A DNA stretch of 64,000 nucleotides, taken from the NCBI GenBank assembly GCA_963920525.1, contig OY986438.1:134198671-134262670 (forward strand), written 5' to 3'. The notes beneath the pieces were generated by a model, which searched no databases, was not told where the DNA came from, and worked only from the letters and a program-made list of their open reading frames with translations. The stretch is from Dichetophora obliterata. Taxonomy: Eukaryota; Arthropoda; Insecta; Diptera; Sciomyzidae. Positions 33,808-44,397 of the stretch are shown here, one piece after another (within the stretch, counting starts at the first letter, position 1; the number at the start of each line of letters is the position of its first letter). The position numbers and the translations under genes were made by a program.

Positions 33808-34900
33808 AACTAGGGATGTGACGGATATCATTTTATGGATGCGGATCTGTAAATTGCCTTCTTTGAGGATACGAATGCGGATAATTAAATGTAAGAACCG
33901 CGGATGGGGTATGCGGATGCTTTCAGTTAAATTATAAGTATTGATTTTTCCATGATTTAAATACAAATTCTAAATGTTTGATAGTTTTAACAATACTTTA
34001 GTAAATATATTTTTTTATTATTGCTAATATTTACTTTTTTTATGTAAACATTTTTAAGGAATAAAATAATGAACTCATTTATTACAAAAATAAAGTATAT
34101 TAAATTTTAAAGACTTTTATAGTTATTTAGCTCAACTAGACAAACTAAAAGCAGAACTTTAACTCTTAAAATTATTTTAAAAATTATGTTAATACAGTAC
34201 CTCAGAAGTTAGAAGCTGTTTGTAAGTCGGGAACTTCTAATATCTGAAATCTTATCATTTCTGAGTTCAAATTTGTATAGTTGAATTTATAATAATATTG
34301 CTCAAGTAATAATGTAAAGATATAGATACTGGATAAAAATTACACACTCATAATGTGTAGAAAATTATACAAATTTTTATGTTAATGTAATTTTCCTTTT
34401 CTTTTCTTTTCTTTTATTCCACACACTCAGGATTCGTTCGTAAGTTTAATTAACAATTTTTGGCTTCAGTACCTTTAAAACTTTAATATTAATTACAATA
34501 GGGATGATAAAATCGAAAATGATAATATCTAACGCATTTAATTAACCAAAATTTTTTGCGTTAACACGATAAATCAAATTTTAGACAAATTCATAATTTT
34601 TGTTTTGTACAATGCGTTATAAAGTGCACAAACAATTACCTCGGAAATTAGAATACAATCTTCTAATTTCAGAAGCTTTAATGTTTTGAAAATGCAACTA
34701 CTAATTTCTAGATGATTCTAATTTTTTAACTTCTAATTTCTGAGGTTTTACTGTATTCAAATTATTATAAAGGGTAAATTGTATTTTATAAAAAGTAAAG
34801 TATATACTTGATGGCTTCTTAGTTTTTTAACTTCTTCTTTTTGGGTTGATAATAAAAAATACAGATCTTAGATGCGGATGCGGAGGCGGATATCAAAAAA
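33808..34900. mobile_element. Possible DNA element with GCGGAT-rich ends
   Basis: Both edges carry GGATATC and repeated GCGGAT words (33820-33925 and 34870-34895), while the interior is plain AT-rich DNA with one arm fragment of the TTTGATAGTTT family (about 33950-33998) and a TTTTC microsatellite (about 34386-34416). Subterminal hexamer repeats suggest a hAT-like element, but terminal repeats and duplication are not clear. Confidence 0.3.
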
Positions 34901-35575
34901 TTAATAATGCAAAAAGTGCATATTATTCATAAATATAATAATTTTTTTCATTTTTAAACACTCCCTACTCACAAAAAATTAGGAAAAAATTAGGAAAATT
35001 AAAAATGTCATTTTTAATAACTAGACCATTCATTAAATTTGAAATAACCTATCTTCCCCGCTGTGCACTGTCCAATCGCAACCACTTCATTTTATTATTT
35101 CAGCATTTATTCTAACCCAGACATTGTATTTTTCACGAACAAAACGTTACCTCATATACATATGCACAAAAGCACAACTCATTTATATAAAACAACAAAT
35201 TCAATAAAAGCAACAAAACAAAGAAAAATTCCAACGCAATAACTTTTTCAACACAAAGAAAAAGTCACATCATAAATGAAACGAAACATTGCAGATCTCT
35301 TTTCGGATTTTGTGCTTCCAGCAACCTACAAGAGATCGCTAAAGATACTTTACTTTGATTGTTTTTGTTCCCGCGATTCAAAAGCATAACAGTGAGAGGA
35401 AGTTTTTTCTATTCGAAAAAAGAAACATTTCATTTTGCTTTTCTCTCTCATTTCAACTTGCTTCGGTTTGTGTTACTTTTTGAATCGAAGAGAGAAAACT
35501 AAACAAACCAAAATACTTGTTGTGATCTGAAGAAGAAACAAACAGAACAGAAAAATACTTTTCTTTAGAGTTTGT
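34901..35575. other. AT-rich sequence, nothing recognised
   Basis: No supported feature. Confidence 0.5.
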
Positions 35576-35785
35576 TTGCGAGCCCTGACTCTAAGTAAAG
35601 CAAAATCCAAGGATTTAATGAAGCTTATTGAAGCAAACCTTAGAATTCTCATCAGTTTTTTCACTGGTCACTGGTCACTGCTCACTCAGCTACCATCTAA
35701 AAAGATGGGTCTTTCTGAATCAGACGTCTGCAGACTATGCGAGAAGGAAGAAGAAACCCCTGAACACATTCTATATGAAGGTGTA
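35576..35785 (+). pseudogene. LINE RNase H tail fragment fused to the GPAA1 copy
   Basis: The plus strand encodes FFTGHWSLLTQL and MGLSESDVCRLCEKEEETPE followed by HIL, the C-terminal Cys/His tail that follows RNase H in I/LOA-type LINEs. It breaks off at about 35785 where GPAA1 sequence starts in the same orientation but another frame. The lineage differs from the two other RNase H tails in this window. Confidence 0.75.
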
Positions 35786-37665
35786 CCACGGAAAAAACAT
35801 ATACGGCATCATGAGAGCTTCGCGCATTGGTTCCACGGAGGGAATAGTATTTTCTGCTCCATATAGGCCACCATCGTCAGTACACACTGAAATCACTGCA
35901 AGTGTTCCTCTGTTGTTGGCATTCGCCGATTTTGTACGCAGTAAAAATTACTGGGCAAAGGATGTTGTATTTTTAGTAACGGAACAGGAGCAATTTGGGT
36001 ATGCATGCCTGGTTAGAGGCTTATCACACAGGTGGACTGAACTCTGATGTAGCTATTTTGAACAGTGGAATTTTAGAAGCTCGAGCTGGAGCTCTGCAAG
36101 CAGCTGTCAATTTGGAAATACAGGATTTAGATGTTGAATAGATTGATGTTAAGTTGGAGGGCTTGAATGGACAACTTCCAAATTTGGATATGTTCAATTT
36201 GGTCCAACGCATAACTACCAGGGAAGGTATTTTGTCTGGATACAAACAGAAACCTAGGAGAAAACGACGGTCCTTGCAGGACACTTTAAAGGAAAACCTA
36301 GAAAATATGGTTGAAATGATTTTTAGTCAAGCGACTGGCGTTCCAAATGGTAACCACGGCCTCTTTCATCGATATCGCATAGAACCGTTGACACTTGAGG
36401 CTTACAAACGTCACACAAATAATCATAGCAACAATCGTTTGGCCATGCTCAAGACGTTGGAAGGCATTTCACGAAGTCTTAACAATCTGCTTGAACGCTT
36501 TCACCAAAGCTACTTCTTTTACATTCTGGTTCAAAACGATCGTTTTATATCTATTGGAGACTTTATTCCCTGCATAATTCTCATGGCCAGTGCTATGTTT
36601 ATCAAAGCATTTCTTCTGTGGTTAACTACAGACAATAGTGATGATTTCAGTAATGAACTTCAGGAAACACAAAACCTTGCTGATACACAAAATAGCATTC
36701 GTGTTGATATACCTTATCGTAGGGTCCTGGTATACATTGGCTTGGCAGTGCTAATTGGTGTTTTATGTCACGCTATGCCCATGAACAACTCGGTCAGTGC
36801 ATTTTTGGCAGCGAGGGGATTTACGGTTGTAGTAACACTTAACACTATGTTATTTTGCTTTGTTGTTATTGGAAGCATATTACCATTAGTATTCCCCTTG
36901 CCTGATGGTGGTTTGGAGCTCTTACATGTAGGCACTCTGATATGCTTTGGAGTTACTTTGACTGTTTTGGGACTTCTTAATTTTGCCTTGGGATTCTTTG
37001 TGGCTATTATTTCCGTTCCACTAGCAATCATTATAGATGTTACAAAAGTAAAGGTTTGGACACGCCTTCCGATTATTTTGTATGGCTTGTTGCTGAATCC
37101 GTTGGTGGTTGTATATGCAGTTGTGTGGGTGTTTACACTATTTCAGTTTCCAGAAATATCTATTGGCTCAGTATCGATGAGAGCAGTCACTGCTACCATG
37201 GATGCTTTCGCATTCGGCCTAATGGATTCAATAATATATGGAAATTGGTTTTACACTTTTATAACTACTCTCTTCTTTCCGTTGTGGATTCTGTTTTGGA
37301 CATTGTGTTTGTCGATAAGGGAAAACCGTCAACAAATTAAGGAAAAATCAAACTAATTATCTTTGTTCATCATAGTACGTACTTATATGTTTATTAAACA
37401 TAAGTCTTGTTCACAAATTTCAAAAATTACTCAAAAGATAATATACAAAGCCATTAACAGAGCATGTGTGTTGTCTTTAAAAATAACACTAATTTTGACA
37501 CAAGAAGCAGCAGTTTTTTATATGAAAAATGATTTTGTTGTTCGTTTCTTGTATGTCATTATTAAATTGTTGCACGATTAGGTAAATGTTGCATGCAGAG
37601 AGGACTTGCAATAAATAGAATTTGATAATTTATTGATTTTGAAAAAATTAAAAAAAAAAAAAAAA
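35786..37665 (+). pseudogene. GPAA1: GPAA1 (GPI transamidase subunit) processed pseudogene, 5'-truncated
   Basis: GPAA1/Gaa1 is a membrane subunit of the ER complex that attaches GPI anchors to proteins. The copy starts at NIYGIMRASR and runs to the natural C-terminus at 37356 without any intron. Recognisable blocks are YWAKDVVFLVTE, the AWLEAYH region, LEGLNGQLPNLDMFNLVQRI and about six hydrophobic membrane segments in the last 270 residues. Two lesions kill it: a one-base insertion near 36001 and an in-frame TAG at 36139-36141. A 3' leader of about 290 bp carries AATAAA at 37610-37615 and ends in 16 A's at 37650-37665. Intronless structure plus polyadenylation site plus A-tail mark it as a reverse-transcribed mRNA. 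The N-terminal third is missing. The 400-codon open stretch from 36154 is not a real gene start. Confidence 0.9.
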
Positions 37666-37860
37666 TGTCCGGCAATCCACAGCCTAAGACGTCTCCATTT
37701 TTTAGGGGAAGTAGTGCCGCCGTCAACAATTTGGAACACCAAGCCAGAGACAGTGCTAAAATATATAAAAAGCCTAAATCTGGAGTGTTAATTAAGGGCA
37801 TGCACAATAGATCCCATGGGTCGCGGTGCACATGGGCCCACTATAAACTAACTAACTAGT
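37666..37860 (+). repeat. Short unknown segment ending in (AACT)n
   Basis: Directly after the A-tract comes an open stretch of 64 codons starting MSGNPQPKTSPFFRG and ending at ACTAACTAACTAG. It is less AT-rich than its surroundings. The tandem AACT end is like that of RTE-type LINEs or their SINEs, so it may be a LINE 3' end rather than a gene. Confidence 0.3.
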
Positions 37861-38209
37861 TAAAAGAAATACAAAAGTCCATTTCTAATAGCACTGATAT
37901 TAAATTTTAAAAAATTCCCGTTATGTTCACATCAAACACAGTTGGCTATCTTGAAAACTATAGATTTTTTCTTTTGGTACAACACATTTTTTATGCACAC
38001 TTATCACCTCAGAAGAAGAAAAAAACAGATGCGTCGTTGGATACACGAGAGAAGCGAAGCTTTTTTGCAGTTTCATAGATTTGATAATTTAATAATTTTT
38101 TAATATAAAAAGGTTTAAATAAAATAAAGTTAATTAAAAAAAACACAGATTATAATCACACCAGTAAATTTTATTAGATTTCTTTATTATTTTATTTTAT
38201 AACATGTTA
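37861..38209. other. AT-rich sequence, nothing recognised
   Basis: Host flank of the gypsy element. Nothing recognised. Confidence 0.5.
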
Positions 38210-38214
38210 CATTC

Positions 38215-38464
38215 TGTTGTGATTAGGTGAAGTGAAAGACCAAATTGGGTTAAGGTTTAATCCATGAGGTTATTTATTTAATTCACAATACTTAGGATTA
38301 ATAATTACAAATTATGAAACTTATACGCGTTGCTTGCTTGGCTGTTGAGTACAAAAAAGAACGACATCAAGCGAGTGTCAAGTTCAGCAAGATTTGACGT
38401 TTTACTTTGTATTAATATAGTGTTGGTAGCCATAAAACTTAAAAGTATAGTAAGAGACTTAACA
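38215..38464 (-). repeat. 3' LTR of the gypsy element
   Basis: 250 bp, TG...CA ends, about 98 percent identical to the other LTR by eye. Because the element reads on the minus strand this is the downstream LTR. Confidence 0.95.
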
Positions 38465-38478
38465 ATTTTCCCCCCTTA
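38465..38478 (-). promoter_or_regulatory. Polypurine tract of the gypsy element
   Basis: On the minus strand AAGGGGGGAAAAT directly precedes the 3' LTR, the expected place for plus-strand priming. Confidence 0.8.
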
Positions 38479-38628
38479 AGAAAAATATATGTATTTACAT
38501 ATTGTTACAATTTTACTCACATAACTTTTATTTTGTGTATAGCATTAATAGTTATAAATTGTTAAAATGTATAAACACAATTTACATCCATTCATAATTA
38601 CAAATTTCAAATATTTGGATGTGAAATT

Positions 38629-41409
38629 TTACTTTTTATAGTTCAATCTATCTACAGGTTTTTTTAATCTACAACTCTTACGAATCATAGGTTCAGATAC
38701 CGAATTTCCTGTATTTGTATCCTTCTTTGAATCGGTTTCATTTTTGTCTGTAGAACTGGTCGTTGGAGACTGTTGTTGTTCTTCACACGTTTCGCTCGGA
38801 TATTTTACATCCGATACATGGTTTCCTGCATTAACAATCTGATCAACATGCCTATGGGCAGTTTTTCCATCATCTAGCTTGACTTTATAATGCAACAAAC
38901 CGGGTCTATCAAAAACTTCTCCAAATTCCCATTTATCTTTGCCTATGTAATTTCTGATAGCAACTCTTTCCCCCTTTTCAAATTCCCTACACACGCTTTC
39001 TTTATAAGGAACCTGTTTGTTTTGAGGTTCCGGTACTAGCATCGAAAATTTTGTACGAAATGGGTATGTAAACAGAATTTCTGATGGGGACTTCTTTGTT
39101 ACTGGGTGAGGTGTAATTCGATAGTGTAAAAGAATATTGTTCACTTTAATACTAAGATCTTCTTCTTTGTCCCTTAAACAACGTAATTTATTTTTTAATG
39201 TTTGTACATAACGCTCTGCTTGACCATTTGTTGCAGGGTGGTACGGTGCGGTGCGTTTATGCACAATATTATGTTTTTCGCAAAACATTTTGAATTTCAT
39301 ATTTGTCAACTGTGCACCGTTGTCGGAACACCAAATTTTTGGTAACCCAAAAGTTGTAAAAATTTTACGCAATATTGAAATGGTTGTATCGGTTGTAATA
39401 TTTTTCAAAATATGAATTTCAGGCCACTTAGAAAATGAGTCTATGACAAGTAAAAAATAAACACCCATAAATGGTCCTGCAAAATCTAAATGTACACGCT
39501 CCCATGGATGCGCAGGAGGACACCAGTGGTGTGTATTTACTTTTTGCGGATTGTTTCGATTTTTGCAACAGCTTTGGCAATTTAATACGTATGCTTTAAT
39601 ATGGTGATCTATTTTCGGCCACCAGCAGAAACTACGTGCTAGCTCTTTCATTCTGGTTATGCCAAAATGTGCTGAATGCAAGTCAGCAAGAATTAGCGCC
39701 TGCAACTTATTGGGTATAACTACTCGCATACCTCGCATTATACAACCCCCTTGAATTGAAAATTCATCTTGGTTAATCCCAAACCTTAAATGCAATGGAA
39801 TATTTCTTCCTGTTTGTAGACCTTGCAACAATAAAACTAAAGCTTCATCTTTAGCTGTTTCTTCCGCTATATGCTTTGCCGTAACGGGCATGGTTTCAAT
39901 TTGATTTATCTCAAACAAATCGGATTCTTCAAGTATAACACAACTTGTAGCCGGATTAGGCAACCTTGACATAGCATCCGCATTACCGTGGTGTTCTGAT
40001 CGTTTATATTTTATTGTATAGTTAAATCCCTGTAAATATATTGCGTAATGTTGCATACGTGCTGCAGACATGTGCGGCAAACTTTTTTCTGAAGCAAAAA
40101 TCTGAACCAGTGGCTTGTGGTCCGTATATAAAATAAAATGACGGCCGTACAAGAATTGGAAAAATTTTTTTACACCAAAAATAATTGCGTATGCCTCTTT
40201 ATCGATTTGCGACCATTTTCTTTGAGATTCTAAGAGAGTTTGAGAAGAAAATTGGATTGGTCTTTCCGTACCATCGGGAAAAATATGGTAGAGAACTGCA
40301 CCCACCCCCATTGGAGATGCATCAGTTGCTAAACACAGTGTTTTATCTTTAGAATAGTGCACTAAGAATTCATCGGACATAATTTCGCTTTTTATTTTTT
40401 TGAAAGCTTTTTCGCACTCATTTGTCCAATTGAACGGATTGTTTTTTCTTAGAAGAACATGAAGTGGTTCGAGAACATCCGCAAGGTTTCGAAAAAACCT
40501 GCCATAATAGTTAACCAGGCCTAGTAAAGAGCGTAGCTCGGAAACATTTTTCGGGCGAGGTGCATTATAAATAGCCTCCGTTTTACTTGCTGTCTTATGG
40601 ATCCCTTGTTTGTCAATTTTAAAACCGCAATACTCTATATAATCCTGAAAATACACAGATTTCTCTGCATTTATGCGTAGACCATAATCGCTTAACTTAG
40701 AAAAAACAGTTTCTAATCTCTCCAAATGCGTTTTTTTATCAGGGCCTGTGATACAAACGTCATCAATAAAAACTCCTACACCTTCAATGCCTCCTAGAAT
40801 CGATTCAATTTTTCTTTGCCATTTCGCTGGCGCACAACTAAGACCATATAGCAAACGCGTACATTTGAACAAACCTTTATGAGTGGACAAAGTAAGTTTA
40901 ATTTGGTCTTCTTCTCTAACTTTCCACTGCAGGTAGGCACGACGAAGATCTACCTTTGAAAATTTTTCACCTCCGTTTAAAGCAATGAATAATTCATCGG
41001 ATGTAGGAAGAGGGTGTTCGTCAATTAACATAAATTTATTCAGTGTTATCTTAAAGTCCCCGCACAAGCGAATCTTTCCATTTGCCTTAACAATTGGAAC
41101 GATCGGGGTAGCCCACTCGCTATGATCAATCTTAATCAACACTCCTTGTGCCACTAAATCCTCAATTTCTTTCTCGATGCGGTCCCTAAGCGCAAACGGG
41201 ATAGAACGATGTTTTATAAAAATAGGTTTTGCATGTGGTACCAGCTCAATGGCAGCTGGTTCCCCCTTTACCTCCCCAACATCATCACTGAACAAAATAC
41301 TATATTTTTCTAAGAGCTTAGACACTTTGTGCAATTTACAAATGGGCAATTTACTGAATTTTCCGAAACAGTTCGTGCATTTAAATATATGTGATTTTTT
41401 ACCTAATTG
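38629..41409 (-). CDS. Gypsy pol: reverse transcriptase, RNase H, integrase
   Basis: The frame is open from 41409 to the stop at 38629; the leftmost codon read as Met in a 906-residue version is TTG at 41349, so positions below use that. Reverse transcriptase has FSKVDLRRAY (Asp 134) and VFIDDV (Asp 196-197). RNase H has ATDAS (Asp 343), DKEAY (Glu 385) and YTDHK (Asp 410). Integrase has the HxxH...CxxC zinc site (558, 561, 591, 594) and the DDE triad at Asp 622, Asp 676 and Glu 712, with the usual 35 residues between the last two. The C-terminal tail is Ser/Thr/Lys-rich. All catalytic residues are present and no stop interrupts the frame. It must be reached from the protease frame by a shift near 41405, since no normal start is present. 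Confidence 0.93.
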   Translation of the reverse strand, partial: QLGKKSHIFKCTNCFGKFSKLPICKLHKVSKLLEKYSILFSDDVGEVKGEPAAIELVPHAKPIFIKHRSIPFALRDRIEKEIEDLVAQGVLIKIDHSEWATPIVPIVKANGKIRLCGDFKITLNKFMLIDEHPLPTSDELFIALNGGEKFSKVDLRRAYLQWKVREEDQIKLTLSTHKGLFKCTRLLYGLSCAPAKWQRKIESILGGIEGVGVFIDDVCITGPDKKTHLERLETVFSKLSDYGLRINAEKSVYFQDYIEYCGFKIDKQGIHKTASKTEAIYNAPRPKNVSELRSLLGLVNYYGRFFRNLADVLEPLHVLLRKNNPFNWTNECEKAFKKIKSEIMSDEFLVHYSKDKTLCLATDASPMGVGAVLYHIFPDGTERPIQFSSQTLLESQRKWSQIDKEAYAIIFGVKKFFQFLYGRHFILYTDHKPLVQIFASEKSLPHMSAARMQHYAIYLQGFNYTIKYKRSEHHGNADAMSRLPNPATSCVILEESDLFEINQIETMPVTAKHIAEETAKDEALVLLLQGLQTGRNIPLHLRFGINQDEFSIQGGCIMRGMRVVIPNKLQALILADLHSAHFGITRMKELARSFCWWPKIDHHIKAYVLNCQSCCKNRNNPQKVNTHHWCPPAHPWERVHLDFAGPFMGVYFLLVIDSFSKWPEIHILKNITTDTTISILRKIFTTFGLPKIWCSDNGAQLTNMKFKMFCEKHNIVHKRTAPYHPATNGQAERYVQTLKNKLRCLRDKEEDLSIKVNNILLHYRITPHPVTKKSPSEILFTYPFRTKFSMLVPEPQNKQVPYKESVCREFEKGERVAIRNYIGKDKWEFGEVFDRPGLLHYKVKLDDGKTAHRHVDQIVNAGNHVSDVKYPSETCEEQQQSPTTSSTDKNETDSKKDTNTGNSVSEPMIRKSCRLKKPVDRLNYKK

Positions 41410-42194
41410 TTAATCGTTTTATTTCCATTTTTGCATGATTCAGCAAACGCTTCTCTTAGTGCTGCTCCCTGGAACGCATGTATCCACTCTCTGCCGAACA
41501 AGGCATGTTTATCCGATTGTACAATATATAATTTCAATAATTTTGTTGGTGCACAATTTAAAGCACAAGAATTTTGAAGACCAACAACAACCTCTGCAAC
41601 GCCATATACCTTTAAATAAGAATTATTGTACGTACTTAGTCTAATATTTGAACTTTTAATAGCAATATTTTTGAAATTATCATTAAAATCTTTACAATTC
41701 ATTACTGACACCCCGGCCCCACTATCAATTTCCATTTTAATAACTTTGTTTTCAATTAAAACATTTATCCAAAATTTCTTTGAATAATCAGCACTGTCAG
41801 TTAATGTGTTTACGTAAACTACTGGATCTTCACAATATTTATCACTATCTAACTGATTTACGTAACTATTCTTATTTTTCTGTTTTTTTAAGCAAACTTT
41901 AGCAAGATGACCACGCTTATTACAAAAATTGCAAACCGTCTTTATGTGATTACAAACATTAGCAAGGTGTGGGCCATCGCATCGGTAACATTTTACGTTT
42001 TTACTATCGTGGTGAGATTTTGAAAACCCGCTGTTGCTGTTGTTTTTCGCAGTATCATTTCTGTGACTATTATTTTTATTAACGTTTTGTGGCTCCCGCC
42101 TGGGTCGTCGTTGCATATAGTTTATTGAAGATTTATGAATCACGTTTTCATTTAGCTGCACTGAATTTTTGAGACATTTCAAGGCTCGTAGCAA
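41403..42194 (-). CDS. Gypsy nucleocapsid and protease region
   Basis: The frame holds two zinc knuckles, CYRCDGPHLANVC and CNFCNKRGHLAKVC, that bind RNA, then an aspartic protease with MEIDSGAGVSVM (catalytic Asp in DSGA). It overlaps the end of gag by about 45 bases in another frame and ends at a stop (41403-41405) that overlaps the open pol frame. The Met at 42194 is probably not used: translation most likely enters by a shift from gag. Whether the two junctions are programmed shifts or lesions cannot be told from one copy. Confidence 0.88.
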   Translation of the reverse strand: MLRALKCLKNSVQLNENVIHKSSINYMQRRPRREPQNVNKNNSHRNDTAKNNSNSGFSKSHHDSKNVKCYRCDGPHLANVCNHIKTVCNFCNKRGHLAKVCLKKQKNKNSYVNQLDSDKYCEDPVVYVNTLTDSADYSKKFWINVLIENKVIKMEIDSGAGVSVMNCKDFNDNFKNIAIKSSNIRLSTYNNSYLKVYGVAEVVVGLQNSCALNCAPTKLLKLYIVQSDKHALFGREWIHAFQGAALREAFAESCKNGNKTINN

Positions 42195-42735
42195 TTTCCA
42201 CGGCCTTCTCGAAAGTTAAATTTTTAGATTCCAATAACCGATCTTTTATACGTTTATCTCGTATACCGCAAACAAGTTGATTTCGTAGAGCAGTTTTTAA
42301 GTAGTTTCCAAAATTGCAGTTTATTGCCATTTTTCGCAAAATTGCAATGTAGTCCCTTACGCATTCACCTTCGACCTGTTCACGATGATGAAATTTATAA
42401 TATTCTGCAACTTCCATTGGCTGAGGGTTATAATGTTCTTTTAACACTGCAACCAGTGCGTCATAAGTTTCACCTTGTGGTGCGGTCGGCGAAATACCAT
42501 CACATAGAAGATCAAAAGTATTAGGACCAATGTAATGTAATAAATAGTTGACCTTGGAACTCTGGTCCGAAATTTTAAAAATTGAAAATGCACCTTCGAG
42601 ACGTTGGAGCCAACGTTCGAACTTACTTTTTGTTTCATCGAAAAATTCGATACAGAAGTTGGGCGGCACTCCGCCAACAGGTAATGTAGCTGTTCCGGCC
42701 GCAGCAGCCGCTTTACTTGGAGCATCAGCAGGCAT
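42148..42735 (-). CDS. Gypsy gag (capsid region)
   Basis: The ATG at 42735 begins MPADAPSKAAAAAG. A GTG further upstream is in frame but is not a usual start. The capsid part shows FFDETKSKFERWLQRLEGAF, an HYIGPNTFDLL segment and a DYIAILRKMA motif, typical of gag proteins with a retrotransposon capsid fold. The frame stops at 42148, after MSQKFSAAK, just where the protease frame takes over. The product would form the particle in which reverse transcription occurs. Confidence 0.88.
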   Translation of the reverse strand: MPADAPSKAAAAAGTATLPVGGVPPNFCIEFFDETKSKFERWLQRLEGAFSIFKISDQSSKVNYLLHYIGPNTFDLLCDGISPTAPQGETYDALVAVLKEHYNPQPMEVAEYYKFHHREQVEGECVRDYIAILRKMAINCNFGNYLKTALRNQLVCGIRDKRIKDRLLESKNLTFEKAVEIATSLEMSQKFSAAK

Positions 42736-42944
42736 ATTTGTATGTATATTTTTACCTTTAGCAGCAAACACAGGAACTCAACAGCAAACGATATCGCTCC
42801 GCAGCAGTAGCAATTCTCAATCCAGATGAATGAATTTTTCAGCAGCAGCAACTTGTATTCAGCGTAAAAGAAACTAGGTTAAGCACGTTGTCTGCAATTT
42901 GGTCAACTTGTAAATTTGTTACACCAATTTTATCCTAATACTCC

Positions 42945-42963
42945 AATCCCATCCTCGTCGCCA
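42945..42963 (-). promoter_or_regulatory. Primer-binding site, complementary to tRNA-Ser
   Basis: The minus strand reads TGGCGACGAGGATGGGATT, two bases inside the 5' LTR. It is the complement of a tRNA 3' end ...AATCCCATCCTCGTCG plus CCA, which I recall as insect tRNA-Ser(GCT). Confidence 0.85.
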
Positions 42964-42965
42964 GT

Positions 42966-43215
42966 TGTTGTGATTAGGTGAAGTGAAAGACCAAATTGGG
43001 TTAAGGTTTAATCCATGAGGTTATTTATTTAATTCACAATACTTGGGATTAATAATTACAAATTATGAAACTTAGACGTGTTGCTTGCTTGGCTGTTGAG
43101 TACAAAAAAGAACGACATCAAGCGAGTGTCAAGTTCAGCAAGATTTGACGTTTTACTTTGTATTAATATAGTGTTTTTAGCCATAAAACTTAAAAGTATA
43201 GTAAGAGACTTAACA
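42966..43215 (-). repeat. 5' LTR of the gypsy element
   Basis: 250 bp with TG...CA ends, followed by the CATTC duplication. It should hold the promoter; I see no unambiguous TATA box. Confidence 0.95.
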
Positions 43216-44397
43216 CATTCATTTTAAATTATTTTTGTTAATGTGTTTCATTGTTATTATGGAGTTTCATTGATGAAATTATGGGTTTATTACAACTGAA
43301 ATAGCAAACGTATATTATAGATGATATAACGTCAATATATCTAGCAAATACTGCATCACTGGAAGTTTCTAATCGTGTTGTACAAATATTTGAATCGCAT
43401 ATTAATACAATTTATCAAAAAGAAATTGTTTGAGTGCCTGTGAACATTCATGTCTTAAATCGCCATCTTCACCTAAAGCAATTAGAATTTAGTGATAATT
43501 TTCACCCAGTTCAATGAAACCTTTGTTGTTTGGATAGCTAATGCACAACCCTTTTGATCGATTATTTAGGTCTGCTGCATCATAGCTTCACGCATTCACA
43601 ATAGAATATGTAGGATAGCCAATGCACAATCCTTTTTTATTTATTTGATTGCTAAACCTTAACAGGTTTTATAGCAAATTTGAAATTATAAAATAAGATA
43701 TTTAATACAATTTAAAAAAGTATGATTTTGATTGAAATCATGTATTGTTAACAAACTTAAAAGTTTTAATAAATTGCTTAAAGTATATAATTTTATTAAG
43801 GTATAAAAAATAACAAAAAAAAAGTTAAGTCAAAATCGGTAATATCAGACAGCAAAGCAGGGTTGCGTTTTCAAGACAAACAAGGTCAAGTTAGCAACAA
43901 TTTTTGTATCCGGCGGAGTCGTGTGACAAACAAGGTCTCATACCCAATAAAACACCACTCCAATAGGTAAATATATAATATATATCGCTGTCTTCCTAAA
44001 GCCGGTGAGGTCCAGGCTTGACAACACGACAAACTAGGTCAACTTCACCAAACCAATTTTCATAAAATAAAGAAAACCAGTTGCGAACACAGGCACCAAG
44101 ACAAACTAGGTCTTATCGGCCACTCATATTAATATATTACAAATCGATTAACGTAGTGTTTCAAGATGTAAAAAGACCCAAGACACCACGGTACCGTCGA
44201 CAAGTGTAGTTACAATCATCATGAAGATATGAGGCAACTGAAGATCCCAGGTTTAAGTCCATTCAGATTATTTAGATATTTATTCACCAAAATTTTCCAT
44301 TTTACGCTTAGGTCCATTTATCCATTTAGATTGTTATATTAATGTGTTTACAAATCACCAGATGCATCAGGTATATGTTTGAAAGAACTTTACATAA
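43216..44397. other. AT-rich sequence; faint coding-like stretch and GACAAAC repeats
   Basis: At about 43315-43510 the plus strand reads as roughly 65 codons with one TGA stop (QIFESHINTIYQKEIV before it), after an acceptor-like TTATAG. It may be a decayed exon but I cannot identify it. GACAAAC(A/T)AGGTC occurs four times, near 43877, 43925, 44028 and 44101. Confidence 0.3.

Larger units (their letters stand above)
38215..43215 (-). mobile_element. Ty3/gypsy LTR retrotransposon (Mag-like), near full length, 5.0 kb
   Basis: Two 250-bp LTRs, each starting TGTTGTGATTAGG and ending TTAACA, flank gag, protease and pol on the minus strand. A 5-bp duplication CATTC lies outside both LTRs (38210-38214, 43216-43220). 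The primer site matches tRNA-Ser and two CCHC knuckles of type CX2CX3HX4C and CX2CX4HX4C sit in gag, a combination I associate with the Mag lineage. There is no env gene. The LTRs differ at about five positions, so the insertion is not very recent. Confidence 0.95.

Noticed and set aside
36154..37356. A 400-codon open frame that looks like an intact membrane protein gene
   Set aside because: It is the C-terminal part of the GPAA1 retrocopy. Homologous sequence continues upstream across an in-frame stop and a one-base insertion, and the copy ends in an A-tract.
42441..42851. Open frames overlapping gag in other frames
   Set aside because: They are shadows of the gypsy gag gene; nothing suggests an env or accessory gene.
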